In this document: in pieces, positions 16,089 to 24,146 of the stretch
Numbering within the stretch: the first letter of the stretch is position 1
Layout: each line of letters starts with the position of its first letter
Assembly: GCF_963517015.1 (NCBI RefSeq)
Contig: NZ_CAUQDV010000001.1
Coordinates: forward strand, 434,001 to 498,000
DNA from: an uncultured Devosia sp.
GTDB lineage: Bacteria; Pseudomonadota; Alphaproteobacteria; Rhizobiales; Devosiaceae
Direction: 5' to 3'
DNA length: 64,000 nt
Translations under genes and position numbers: made by a program
The notes under the pieces: model-generated
The model's database searches: none
Seen by the model: only the letters and a program-made list of their open reading frames with translations
Told to the model about the DNA's origin: nothing

Positions 16089-17369
16089 TTAGGGCCTTGT
16101 CTGACCGGAGCCGCGGACGCGGTATTTGAAACTGGTCAGCTGTTCAACGCCGACGGGGCCGCGGGCATGCATCTTGCCGGTGGCAATGCCGATCTCGCCG
16201 CCGAACCCGAACTCACCGCCGTCGGCAAACTGGGTCGAGGCATTGTGGACGAGGATGGCCGAGTCGATCTCGTTGAAGAATTTTTCAACGGCGACAGCGT
16301 CTTCGGCGATGATCGCTTCGGTGTGATGGCTGGAATAATGCTCGATATGGGCGATGGCGGCTTCCACCGAGTCGACGATCTTCACCGCAATGATCGCGTC
16401 CTCATATTCGGTGCGCCAATCCTCTTCGGTCGCGGCTTTTGCCACGGGGATCATGGACATGACCGTCGCATCGCCACGAATTTCGCAGCCCTTGGCCACC
16501 AGCGCCTCGATGATGGGCTTGAGATGGGTCGCAACCACGTCCTTGTGGACGAGCAGGGTTTCGGCCGCACCACAGATCCCTGTGCGGCGCATCTTGGAAT
16601 TGAGCGTGACGCTGACCGCCTTTTCAAGATCGGCCGACTTGTCGATATAGACATGGACCAGACCCTCAAGATGGGCAAAGACTGGCACGCGGGCCTCGTC
16701 CTGCACGCGGGCCACGAGCGTCTTGCCACCACGTGGCACGATGACGTCCACATTGCCGTCGAGGCCCTTGAGCATTTCGCCCACGGCGGCGCGGTCGGTG
16801 GTCGGCACGAGCTGCAGGCAATCCTCGGGCAGCCGCGCGGCATGGAGACCGTCGAGCATGCAATCGACGATGGCCTTGCTGGAATGAAAGCTGTCGCTGC
16901 CGCCGCGCAGGATCACGGCATTGCCCGATTTGATGGCCAGGGCACCGGCATCGGCCGTCACATTGGGGCGCGATTCAAAGATCACGCCGATGACGCCAAG
17001 CGGGGTGCGGACGCGTTCGATATGAAGGCCATTGGGCCGATCCCATTCGGCGATGACCGAACCCACGGGGTCGGGCAGGTCGGCAATGGTCTTGACCGCC
17101 TCGATGATGCCGTCGATGCGGGCATCGGTCAGAGCCAGGCGGTCGAGAAAGGCCCTGGAAATGCCCTTGGCCTCGGCAGCGGCCATGTCCTTGGCATTGG
17201 CCTCGAGAATGGATTTGCGGTGGGCATTGATGGCGCCGGCGGCGACGGTCAGGGCCATCTGCTTTTGTTGCGGCGTGGCGATTGCCAAAGCGCGAGCGCC
17301 CTTGCGGGCATTGCGACCGATTTCGGCCATGACGCTTTCGACGGACTGGATATTTTCAGCCAAGCTCAT
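16089..17369 (-). CDS. proA: Gamma-glutamyl phosphate reductase
   Basis: ProA reduces glutamyl phosphate to glutamate semialdehyde, the second proline step. The 426-residue product has the ALDH-like fold, with the catalytic cysteine in RRTGICGAAET and the segments GVIGVIFESRPNVTADA and LKSGNAVILRGG-like. ATG 17369 (MSLAENIQ) has a GGAGGAG ribosome site 7 bases upstream. The gene start overlaps the proB end by 14 bases. Confidence 0.97.
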   Translation of the reverse strand: MSLAENIQSVESVMAEIGRNARKGARALAIATPQQKQMALTVAAGAINAHRKSILEANAKDMAAAEAKGISRAFLDRLALTDARIDGIIEAVKTIADLPDPVGSVIAEWDRPNGLHIERVRTPLGVIGVIFESRPNVTADAGALAIKSGNAVILRGGSDSFHSSKAIVDCMLDGLHAARLPEDCLQLVPTTDRAAVGEMLKGLDGNVDVIVPRGGKTLVARVQDEARVPVFAHLEGLVHVYIDKSADLEKAVSVTLNSKMRRTGICGAAETLLVHKDVVATHLKPIIEALVAKGCEIRGDATVMSMIPVAKAATEEDWRTEYEDAIIAVKIVDSVEAAIAHIEHYSSHHTEAIIAEDAVAVEKFFNEIDSAILVHNASTQFADGGEFGFGGEIGIATGKMHARGPVGVEQLTSFKYRVRGSGQTRP

Positions 17370-18504
17370 CGACAGTCTCCTCCATGGCGCCAACCAGCAC
17401 CAGATTGTCGCGGTGGATCAATGCGGCACGATTGCCGCTGCCCAGAAGTTCGATCACCGCGTCGCTGCGCTTGCCCATGACAAGGCGCGCCTCGTCGCTG
17501 TCGAGGCCAGCAAGGCCCCGCGCGATTTCCATGCCATCGGGATTGAGCACGGCGACAGTGTCGCTGCGCTCGAAATCACCGGTGACGCGCGTAACGCCGA
17601 TCGGCAGCAGGGATTTGCCGGTCTGCAGCGCGCGGGCCGCGCCGGCATCGACCTGCAGCGTCCCGGCCACGGCCAGCGTGCCCATGATCCAGCGCTTGCG
17701 TGCCTGGGCCCGGCTCTGGGCGGGATGGAACAATGTATGCCTGCCGCCCTCGGTCAGGGCTTTCAGCGGATGCGCCTCGGTGCCCTTGGCAATGATCATG
17801 GCCGTGCCGGCCAGCGTTGCGATCTTGCCGGCCTCGACCTTGGTGGTCATGCCGCCGCGCGACAGATGGCTGGCTGCGCCACCGGCCATGGCTTCGATCG
17901 TGGGCGTGATGGCCCTGATCACCGGCAGATGCGTCGCATCGGGGTCCTTTGCCGGCGGAGCGGTATAGAGCCCGTCGATGTCGGACAGCAGCACCAGGCA
18001 ATCGGCCTCGATCATGGTGGCGACACGGGCCGAGAGGCGATCATTGTCGCCATAGCGGATTTCGGCGGTGGCGACCGAGTCATTCTCGTTGATGATCGGC
18101 ACGGCGCCGAGACCCAGGAGGGTGGCGATCGTGGTGCGGGCGTTGAGATAATAGCGCCGCTCTTCGGTGATATTGGGCGTGATGAGGATCTGTCCGGTGA
18201 CGATCTGGTGCCGGCCCAGCGCCTCGGCCCAGGCTTGGCTCAGGGCAATCTGCCCGGCGCTGGCGGCGGCCTGGCTCTGCTCCAGCGTCAATGTCAGCGC
18301 AGACAGACCCAGCAGGCCTCGGCCCAGCGCAATGGCGCCCGAAGAGACGATGACCACGTCGCGGCCCTCGGCCTTGAGCGCGGCAATGTCAGCGCAAAGC
18401 CCCGCGAGCCATTCGGCACGCAGCTTGCCCTGCTTGTCCACCAGCAGGGCCGAACCGATCTTGATGGTCAGGCGCTTGTAGGGCGCGAGGGCATTGGCGC
18501 TCAT
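17356..18504 (-). CDS. proB: Glutamate 5-kinase
   Basis: ProB phosphorylates glutamate and is feedback-inhibited by proline. The 382-residue product has the kinase motifs KIGSALLVD, VSSGAIALG and INENDSVAT in the N-terminal 260 residues and a C-terminal PUA domain (LDAGAARAL-type turn, then DGMEIARGLAG). Its ATG shares one base with the obgE stop, and its end overlaps proA, so obgE-proB-proA is a coupled unit. Confidence 0.97.
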   Translation of the reverse strand: MSANALAPYKRLTIKIGSALLVDKQGKLRAEWLAGLCADIAALKAEGRDVVIVSSGAIALGRGLLGLSALTLTLEQSQAAASAGQIALSQAWAEALGRHQIVTGQILITPNITEERRYYLNARTTIATLLGLGAVPIINENDSVATAEIRYGDNDRLSARVATMIEADCLVLLSDIDGLYTAPPAKDPDATHLPVIRAITPTIEAMAGGAASHLSRGGMTTKVEAGKIATLAGTAMIIAKGTEAHPLKALTEGGRHTLFHPAQSRAQARKRWIMGTLAVAGTLQVDAGAARALQTGKSLLPIGVTRVTGDFERSDTVAVLNPDGMEIARGLAGLDSDEARLVMGKRSDAVIELLGSGNRAALIHRDNLVLVGAMEETVDELG

Positions 18505-19547
18505 CAGGGGGCCCAGTTCGGCTCGATCTTGCGTCGTGCGGCTTCTGCCTTCTCGGCCTTTTCTGCATCGAGCGTGGCGATGACGTCGTAGAGCACCTGA
18601 TCGACACCCATGCCGGTAACGCCCGAAACCTGCAGCACATCAGCCTTGCTGAGCTTTTTCAGCGCCTTGACCTTTTCCTTGAGGTCGTCGGGCTCAATGG
18701 CATCGATCTTGTTGAGCACCACGATTTCCGGCTTTTCGGCCAGAACTTCGTCATAGGCGGCCAGTTCGTTGCGAATGATCGTATAGGCCTGCTTGACGTT
18801 GTCCTGCGTGCCATCGATCAGATGGATCAGCACGCCGCAGCGCTCGATATGGCCAAGGAAACGGTCGCCAATGCCGGCGCCCTCGCTGGCGCCTTCGATC
18901 AGGCCGGGAATATCGGCCAGCACGAAGTCGCGTTCACCGATGGCCACCACGCCCAGGTTGGGGTGGAGCGTGGTGAAGGGATAGGCGGCAATCTTGGGCT
19001 TGGCGGCCGAGACAGCGGCGAGGAAAGTCGACTTGCCGGCATTGGGCAGGCCGACGAGACCCGCATCGGCGATGAGCTTGAGACGCAGCCAGACCCATTT
19101 TTCGACGCCCGGAATGCCCGGATTGGCATGGCGCGGCGCCTGGTTGGACGAGGTCTTGAAATGGGCATTGCCAAAGCCGCCATTGCCGCCCGAAAGCAGC
19201 ACGATGCTCTGGCCGACTGCGGTCATGTCGGCAATCAGCGTCTCGTTGTCGTCCTCGAAGATCTGGGTGCCGACGGGCACGCGCAGCACGGTGGGTTCGC
19301 CATTGGCGCCAGCGCGGTCCTTGCCCATGCCATGGGTGCCGGTCTTGGCCTTGAAATGCTGCTGATAGCGATAATCGATCAGCGTATTAAGGCCATCGAC
19401 GCATTCGACGACGATGTCGCCGCCGCGGCCGCCATTGCCGCCATTGGGGCCGCCGAATTCAACGAATTTTTCCCGCAGGAAGGAGACGGCACCGCCGCCG
19501 CCGTCGCCGGATCGGATATAGACCTTGGCCTGGTCAAGAAACTTCAT
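18504..19547 (-). CDS. obgE: Obg family GTPase (ObgE/CgtA)
   Basis: This is a ribosome-assembly and stress GTPase of 347 residues. The glycine-rich Obg fold comes first (VYIRSGDGGGGAVSF, PNGGNGGRGGD). The G domain follows, with P-loop GLPNAGKS (about 166-173), switch II DIPGLIEGA, and NKID for base recognition. The long C-terminal OCT domain of some homologues is absent. Its start lies 14 bases inside the preceding acetyltransferase gene. Confidence 0.97.
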   Translation of the reverse strand: MKFLDQAKVYIRSGDGGGGAVSFLREKFVEFGGPNGGNGGRGGDIVVECVDGLNTLIDYRYQQHFKAKTGTHGMGKDRAGANGEPTVLRVPVGTQIFEDDNETLIADMTAVGQSIVLLSGGNGGFGNAHFKTSSNQAPRHANPGIPGVEKWVWLRLKLIADAGLVGLPNAGKSTFLAAVSAAKPKIAAYPFTTLHPNLGVVAIGERDFVLADIPGLIEGASEGAGIGDRFLGHIERCGVLIHLIDGTQDNVKQAYTIIRNELAAYDEVLAEKPEIVVLNKIDAIEPDDLKEKVKALKKLSKADVLQVSGVTGMGVDQVLYDVIATLDAEKAEKAEAARRKIEPNWAP

Positions 19548-20133
19548 TTTTCTGGCCTTCCAGATGTCTGTTCTCTGCGCCTTCGGACAACAGAAGCGAA
19601 TTTTGCTTTTGCCGGAAGTCTTCGCGCGTCAATTTGGTGTCGATATGCTCCACCTCGGCGCCGCGCGCAAGGCAGAGCAGGTTTGAGCGTCCGGTTTCGG
19701 TAAATCCGAGACGGGTCTGAATGGCGAGGGACGCCGCGTTGAAATGAAAGACACCCGACAGGAGAGCATCCTCCTGGCTGGTGGCAAAGAACCAGTCGAT
19801 CGTGGTGCGGACTGCCGCGCTCATGATGCCCCGGCCCCAGAAGGGCTGGCCCAGCCAGTAGCCGATGCCCGGACCCAGCTGTCCCATATGAAAGCCCACC
19901 GTGCCAACTGCGCCTTCACCCGGCAGTTCGATGACGAAATTGGTGTCTTCTGCCGGCTGGGTAGGCAGCAGCGTGCGCAGCCAGGCCCGGGCGTCGCTCA
20001 GGTGATAGGGAAAGGGCACGCGCGCCAGATTGCCGGTGACGGCAAAGTCATTGAGATACAGCGCCATGGGCTCGGCATCGCCAAGCTGGGGCGGGCGGAG
20101 GATAAAGCCGGGCGTGGTCAGGGTGACATTCAT
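19534..20133 (-). CDS. GNAT N-acetyltransferase, RimJ/RimL type (copy 1)
   Basis: The 199-residue product has the GNAT motif A region IGYWLGQPFWGRGIMS and the downstream HFNAASLAIQTRLGF segment typical of RimJ/RimL-like enzymes. A 35-residue polar C-terminal tail (KQNSLLLSEGAE...) lacks a family match and overlaps the obgE start. It is the third of three tandem homologous genes. The substrate is unknown; the usual targets of the class are protein N-termini or small amines. Confidence 0.85.
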   Translation of the reverse strand: MNVTLTTPGFILRPPQLGDAEPMALYLNDFAVTGNLARVPFPYHLSDARAWLRTLLPTQPAEDTNFVIELPGEGAVGTVGFHMGQLGPGIGYWLGQPFWGRGIMSAAVRTTIDWFFATSQEDALLSGVFHFNAASLAIQTRLGFTETGRSNLLCLARGAEVEHIDTKLTREDFRQKQNSLLLSEGAENRHLEGQKNEVS

Positions 20134-20651
20134 GCCCCGTCCTTTCGATCCTGCCAGTGAGCGCGCGACAGGCTATGCGTCAGATGATCGACGTTGCGTT
20201 GCAGCGTCTGCGAATAGCGCATCTGGTGTCCGGTGGGCAGGAAGCCAAGTTTTTTCTGCACCGCCAGTGAGGCGACATTGTCGTGGTGTGCGCTGCAGGA
20301 GACCGATCGTGCGGTGGTTTCGCCAAAATGCCAATCGAGCAGCGCCGTAGCCGCTTCGGTCACATATCCCTTGTTCCAATGCGGCCGGGCTATCCAGAAC
20401 CCGAGTTCGTCGGCCAGGGAAATGCAACCTATGGCGCTTTGATCGGGCAGGTCGATCATCAACATGGAGCGTTCGGGCGTCGATGGCGGTGCTTTGCCCA
20501 GCCAATCGACGGCCATGGCCAAGGTATAAGGATGGGGTACGGGCGTCAGGAAGCGCGCCACCTCAAATTCGCCCACGCCAGCCGCATAGCTATGCGCGTC
20601 GTCGACTGTGGCATCGCGCAGGATCAGTCTTTGGGTGCGGATCTGCGTCAT
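20130..20651 (-). CDS. GNAT N-acetyltransferase, RimJ/RimL type (copy 2)
   Basis: The product is 173 residues and starts MTQIRTQRLILRDATVDDAH. The CoA-binding stretch LGFWIARPHWNKGYVTEAA and HHDNVASLAVQKKLGF are diagnostic for the class. It overlaps its neighbours on both sides by 4 bases (ATGA), making a three-gene translationally coupled set. Target not inferable. Confidence 0.85.
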   Translation of the reverse strand: MTQIRTQRLILRDATVDDAHSYAAGVGEFEVARFLTPVPHPYTLAMAVDWLGKAPPSTPERSMLMIDLPDQSAIGCISLADELGFWIARPHWNKGYVTEAATALLDWHFGETTARSVSCSAHHDNVASLAVQKKLGFLPTGHQMRYSQTLQRNVDHLTHSLSRAHWQDRKDGA

Positions 20652-21178
20652 CGGGCAAAATCCAGGCGCATCTGCATCATGGTCTCGCCCTTGAGATTGT
20701 TGTCGGCCTCGATGATTTCACCGATCTCGACAAAGCCGGCCTTGCGCAGGACATTGCGCGAGCCCTCATTGGCCAACAGGGCGCGCGAGCGGAGAGCGGT
20801 GGCGCCAGCCGTCCGGGCTGCGGCGACAACGGCCCGGGCAGCTTCGGTCGCATAGCCCTGCCTCCAATAGGGTTCGCCCAGCCAATAGCCCAGCTCGGGC
20901 GCAAGACTTTCGGCAAAGTGCAGCCCCACGACACCCATGAAGGTCTCGCCGCCCAGCAGGATGGCGTAGCACTGCTCGGCATCGGTGGGGACAATCTCGT
21001 CCACGAAAAAGCGAGCATCTTCCTCGGTATAGGGGAAGGGCAGGCGGGCCATGACCGCGTGGATGCGCTGGTTGTTGGCCAGTTTGGCAATGTCGGCAAT
21101 ATGGGCAGCAGTCGGCGTGGTCAGCACCAGGCGATCGGTCGTCAGCTCTGCGGGCAGGCGATGCTTGATGCTGTCCAT
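20648..21178 (-). CDS. GNAT N-acetyltransferase, RimJ/RimL type (copy 3)
   Basis: The product is 176 residues and starts MDSIKHRLPAELTTDRLVL. It carries LGYWLGEPYWRQGYATEAA (acetyl-CoA loop) and LLANEGSRNVLRKAGF. It is first in the coupled trio leading into obgE. The three copies are clearly paralogous in layout but differ in most positions, so duplication is old or the copies were acquired separately. Confidence 0.85.
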   Translation of the reverse strand: MDSIKHRLPAELTTDRLVLTTPTAAHIADIAKLANNQRIHAVMARLPFPYTEEDARFFVDEIVPTDAEQCYAILLGGETFMGVVGLHFAESLAPELGYWLGEPYWRQGYATEAARAVVAAARTAGATALRSRALLANEGSRNVLRKAGFVEIGEIIEADNNLKGETMMQMRLDFAR

Positions 21179-21218
21179 TTCGTCCGGCTTCGATACCTGC
21201 AGTAATGCTTTTACACGA

Positions 21219-21350
21219 TATCATCCCGGCCTTGAGCCGGGATCCATCTCGAGATTGCGCCACGGCCGCGAGGTCGTGGTCTCTGCTGCCATCTGGCGGT
21301 GTGCCTCATCATCTCGGGATGGGCCTTGGCTCAAAGCCGGGGTGACATCG
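21219..21350. repeat. REP/BIME-like palindromic element
   Basis: ATCCCGGCCTTGAGCCGGGAT (21223-21243, quoted here in two parts: ATCCCGGCCTTGAG then CCGGGAT) is a near-perfect palindrome. A related arm, GGGCCTTGGCTCAAAGCCGG, lies at 21320-21339. The pair frames about 75 bases between the acetyltransferase start and the rpmA terminator. The motif resembles REP elements common in alphaproteobacterial intergenic DNA. Confidence 0.7.
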
Positions 21351-21395
21351 CGTTTGGAGAGGCTTTGGCGAACGTCCATTAGGCACAGAACAAAC

Positions 21396-21427
21396 GAAAA
21401 GGGGAACCGGCGGACCGGTTCCCCTTC
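21396..21427 (-). terminator. Terminator of rplU-rpmA
   Basis: AAGGGGAACCGG (21399-21410) pairs perfectly with CCGGTTCCCCTT (21415-21426) over a 4-base loop; on the minus strand it ends in TTTTCG. It lies about 65 bases after the rpmA stop and separates the ribosomal genes from the acetyltransferase-obgE run. Confidence 0.9.
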
Positions 21428-21493
21428 AATATCGCTTGTTGCGAACACGAGCCGGGGAACTGGTCACCGGCGGGGTTCGTCAGACCTGCCGGA

Positions 21494-21760
21494 TTATTCG
21501 GCGGCCTCTGCCGGCTGGACAGAAACGAAGACCTTGCCAGCGGCGCGCGTCTTGAACGACACGGTGCCGTCGACCAGTGCGAAGATGGTGTGGTCCTTGC
21601 CCAGGCCAACGCCGGTGCCGGGGTGCCACTTGGTGCCGCGCTGGCGGATGATGATGTTGCCGCCAATGACAGCTTCGCCACCGAACTTCTTCACGCCAAG
21701 ACGACGGCCAGCGGTATCACGACCGTTGCGGGATGAACCGCCTGCTTTTTTATGTGCCAT
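21494..21760 (-). CDS. rpmA: 50S ribosomal protein bL27
   Basis: The 88-residue product begins MAHKKAGGSSRNGRD, with the conserved RRLGVKKFGG and IIIRQRGTKWHPG segments. The N-terminal arm reaches the peptidyl-transferase centre in the family. It follows rplU by 11 bases, the universal order. Confidence 0.99.
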   Translation of the reverse strand: MAHKKAGGSSRNGRDTAGRRLGVKKFGGEAVIGGNIIIRQRGTKWHPGTGVGLGKDHTIFALVDGTVSFKTRAAGKVFVSVQPAEAAE

Positions 21761-21771
21761 CTATCTAGCTC

Positions 21772-22314
21772 CTATTCCTTGTCGTCAGCCTTGGGAGCGG
21801 CCTTCTTGGCCGCAGGCTTCTTTGCCGGCTTTTCAGCGGCAGCGTCATCGGTGGCAGCGGCCTTTTTGGGGGCAGCAGCCTTCTTTGCAGCCGGAGCCTT
21901 GGCTTCAGCGGCGTCAGCCTTGGGAGCTGCTGCCTTCTTGGCCGGGGCCTTCTCGGTCACGCTTTCGGTCGAGGTTGCAACGCCGGCAGCCTTGATGGTC
22001 GGCTTGGCGCCGCCGGTCAGGATTTCGGTGATGCGAACGGTCGACAGCAGCTGGCGGTGGCCGTTGCGGCGACGGTAATTGTGGCGACGGTTCTTCTTGA
22101 AGATGATGACCGTCTTCTGCTTGCGGGTCTCGAGCAGTTCGGCGGCGACAAGCGCGCCTTCAACCAGCGGAGCACCCACTTCGCCATCAACCATCAGGAC
22201 CTGGTCGAAGGTCACGATGGTGCCGGCTTCGGCATCGAGCTTTTCAATCTTGAGAACGTCGTTGGCGGCAACCTTGTACTGCTTGCCACCGGTCTTGATC
22301 ACGGCGAAAGTCAT
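21772..22314 (-). CDS. rplU: 50S ribosomal protein bL21 with long Ala/Lys-rich tail
   Basis: The first about 100 residues are ordinary L21: MTFAVIKTGGKQYKVAAND, then KKNRRHNYRRRNGHRQ and TVRITEI. About 75 further residues follow, almost only A, K, P, D, E and T (KAPAKKAAAPK repeats). Such tails occur in Hyphomicrobiales L21 and look disordered and charged. ATG 22314 is the family start; upstream codons in frame are in the untranslated leader. Confidence 0.97.
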   Translation of the reverse strand: MTFAVIKTGGKQYKVAANDVLKIEKLDAEAGTIVTFDQVLMVDGEVGAPLVEGALVAAELLETRKQKTVIIFKKNRRHNYRRRNGHRQLLSTVRITEILTGGAKPTIKAAGVATSTESVTEKAPAKKAAAPKADAAEAKAPAAKKAAAPKKAAATDDAAAEKPAKKPAAKKAAPKADDKE

Positions 22315-22451
22315 ATCATAACCGGGAGCTTCAAACGCCCGGTCCCTTTGTGTCGCGCTCTGTGGCGCCGCAGGTTTTTGGCCTTTTCCTGCGGACTTCG
22401 ATCGGTGCCGGTGTGAACCGGCGGCCAGCCTCGAACAGCGTTTTAACAACA

Positions 22452-22480
22452 AAGAAAAGCGCGCCAGCAAGCCGGCGCGT
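22452..22480 (-). promoter_or_regulatory. Attenuator-like hairpin in the rplU leader
   Basis: On the minus strand CGCGCC pairs with GGCGCG over an 8-base loop and is followed at once by CTTTTCTTTG. It starts about 14 bases after the -10 box of the rplU promoter, so transcription may be terminated early. Ribosomal leader control of rplU is known in other bacteria; whether this hairpin works that way is inference. Confidence 0.5.
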
Positions 22481-22493
22481 GTTTCCGGGTCGG

Positions 22494-22522
22494 CTTATCA
22501 AGCCAAACGCCCCGAGAGTCAA
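22494..22522 (-). promoter_or_regulatory. Promoter of rplU-rpmA
   Basis: The minus strand reads TTGACT, 17 bases, GATAAG, a near-consensus sigma-70 promoter. The leader to the rplU ATG is about 175 bases and contains the hairpin described above. Confidence 0.8.
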
Positions 22523-22545
22523 TAGATTGTCATGAACCTCGCGGC

Positions 22546-23316
22546 TCAGCCTTGACCGTTCGGATACCAGTTGCGCAGGCGCAGTTCCACCGCCGGATCG
22601 ATGCGCGCTTCGAGCACCGAAAGGTCGCTGTCACCATAGTGGTAGGGATAGAGGATCTTCGGCTTGAAGATATTGGCCGCTTCCACTGCCTGGTCCGGGG
22701 TCATGGTATAGGGCAGGTTCATCGGCAGGAACGCGACTTCGATATTGCGCAGGGCCAGCATTTCGTCGGTCGGTTCGGTATCGCCGGCGACATAGACCAG
22801 CGTGTCGCCAAGGGTCAGCACATAGCCATTGCCGACGCCGACGGGATGATACTGCATGCGGTCGGCGGTGACATTGTGGGCAGCAATGGCCGAGATCACC
22901 ATGCCGTTGAGGCTGGTATCGTCGCCATTGGCAATGGCGCTGGCATTGGCCTTGAGGCCCTCGGGCAGCTTGTCGAACACTTCCTGACTGGTGAGGATCG
23001 GTGCCGTACCCGCAATGGCCTCGAGCGTGGGCAGATCGAAATGGTCGCCATGGCCATGGGTGACGAGGATGGCCGTGGGCTGGGGCAGGCCTTCGTAGAG
23101 CGCTGCGCCGCCAACGGGATCGACATAGATGGTCTCGCCGTTGAAGCCGATGAGGAGGCTGGCGTGGTCGACCGGGTGAATGGTGATGTCGCCGGCATCG
23201 GTCATGATGACATCGCCATCCAGCGCCACATCGGGCTGGGCCAGTGCCGGGGCGAGGCCCCAGGCCACGAGCGGGGCCGCTGCCATGCCCGCAATCACAT
23301 CGCGCCTTTGTACCAT
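22546..23316 (-). CDS. MBL-fold metal-dependent hydrolase, exported
   Basis: The 256-residue protein starts MVQRRDVIAGMAAAPLVAW, a Tat-like signal (paired arginines then a hydrophobic run) ending near LAQ. The metallo-beta-lactamase signature THGHGDHFD is at about 87-95, with later ligands in AAHNVT, VYVAGDTEPT and YPYHYGDSD. This is the L-ascorbate-6-phosphate lactonase-like/UPF0173 branch, but the substrate is unknown. ATG 23316 has a GGAGGA site 9 bases before it. Confidence 0.88.
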   Translation of the reverse strand: MVQRRDVIAGMAAAPLVAWGLAPALAQPDVALDGDVIMTDAGDITIHPVDHASLLIGFNGETIYVDPVGGAALYEGLPQPTAILVTHGHGDHFDLPTLEAIAGTAPILTSQEVFDKLPEGLKANASAIANGDDTSLNGMVISAIAAHNVTADRMQYHPVGVGNGYVLTLGDTLVYVAGDTEPTDEMLALRNIEVAFLPMNLPYTMTPDQAVEAANIFKPKILYPYHYGDSDLSVLEARIDPAVELRLRNWYPNGQG

Positions 23317-23400
23317 GATCGTCGTCCTCCCTTTGCTATTGTGCTGTCGCACAATGAAATTAAGCGCGGGGAAGTTCAGATGACAACGGAAACGTGATCG

Positions 23401-23859
23401 TCAGGGTGAGGTGCCGAGGCGCTTGCGCAGGGCCATGGCTGTTTCGATCTCCCCCTGCAGTACGGATGGCTTATGATGGGTTGTCCATTCCGCCAGCGTC
23501 CAGGCGGGCTGGGTAGCGGGAACGGGCATGACGGGGAAATAGGCTTCGGCCAGAATGGTCGTGCCATCGACGACGACGTCGATGCGGTCCCGGCGATATT
23601 CATTGCCCTCGAAGGCATCGAGCGCGGCGAGGTCAGCAAAGGTCAAGCAAGTCAGCAGCAAGCCTGCAGCATATTGGCCGGTTGCTGGTACCAGGGCGGG
23701 ATAGACGCGGCCGGGAAAAACGACGGCGCGATAATCGGGCGCAATAGCCGGCCGGAAGACAGAAACCTCGACAGTTCGGCCCAAGACGGCACCCAGGATA
23801 TCGACATCCTGCAGGGTGCCATAAACAAAGAGCGGGTTTTGCGTCACCGAAGATGTCAA
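23401..23859 (-). CDS. Gamma-glutamylcyclotransferase-like protein (AIG2 family)
   Basis: The product is 152 residues. Near the N-terminus is FVYGTLQD, the substrate-binding YGxL loop of the family, and later LDAFEGNEYRR, which contains the expected catalytic Glu. These folds cyclise gamma-glutamyl amines or peptides to pyroglutamate. The gene stands alone, 84 bases upstream of the MBL gene on the same strand. The exact substrate cannot be read from sequence. Confidence 0.85.
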   Translation of the reverse strand: MTSSVTQNPLFVYGTLQDVDILGAVLGRTVEVSVFRPAIAPDYRAVVFPGRVYPALVPATGQYAAGLLLTCLTFADLAALDAFEGNEYRRDRIDVVVDGTTILAEAYFPVMPVPATQPAWTLAEWTTHHKPSVLQGEIETAMALRKRLGTSP

Positions 23860-23968
23860 CCGAACGTCATCATATTGCGCAGAGGTGTTGCAGCGGCTCG
23901 AATGCTATGTCATAAGCCCGCCCGTGTCGACCAGACGCATCCCTTCAGGGGGTGACGAACGACCTCGC

Positions 23969-24058
23969 GGAGAGGTGGCAGAGTGGTCGAATGCACCGCA
24001 CTCGAAATGCGGCATGGGGGCAACTCCATCGGGGGTTCGAATCCCTCCCTCTCCGCCA
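23969..24058 (+). tRNA. tRNA-Ser (anticodon CGA)
   Basis: The acceptor strand GGAGAGG pairs with CCTCTCC, followed by discriminator G and an encoded CCA. The anticodon stem CCGCA/TGCGG holds the loop CTCGAAA, so the anticodon is CGA (reads UCG). The long variable arm CATGGGGGCAACTCCATC and the T-arm GGGGGTTCGAATCCCTC confirm a class II serine tRNA of 90 nt. Its 3' end is the likely attachment site of the downstream integrase. Confidence 0.98.
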
Positions 24059-24146
24059 TTACTGCCCCCTGAGCGGCAGGAACGCTGAAGAAGCCCGGAA
24101 ATCAAGGACTCGTTAGGCCGCCCCTGGTACAAAGAGGTGGTACAAA

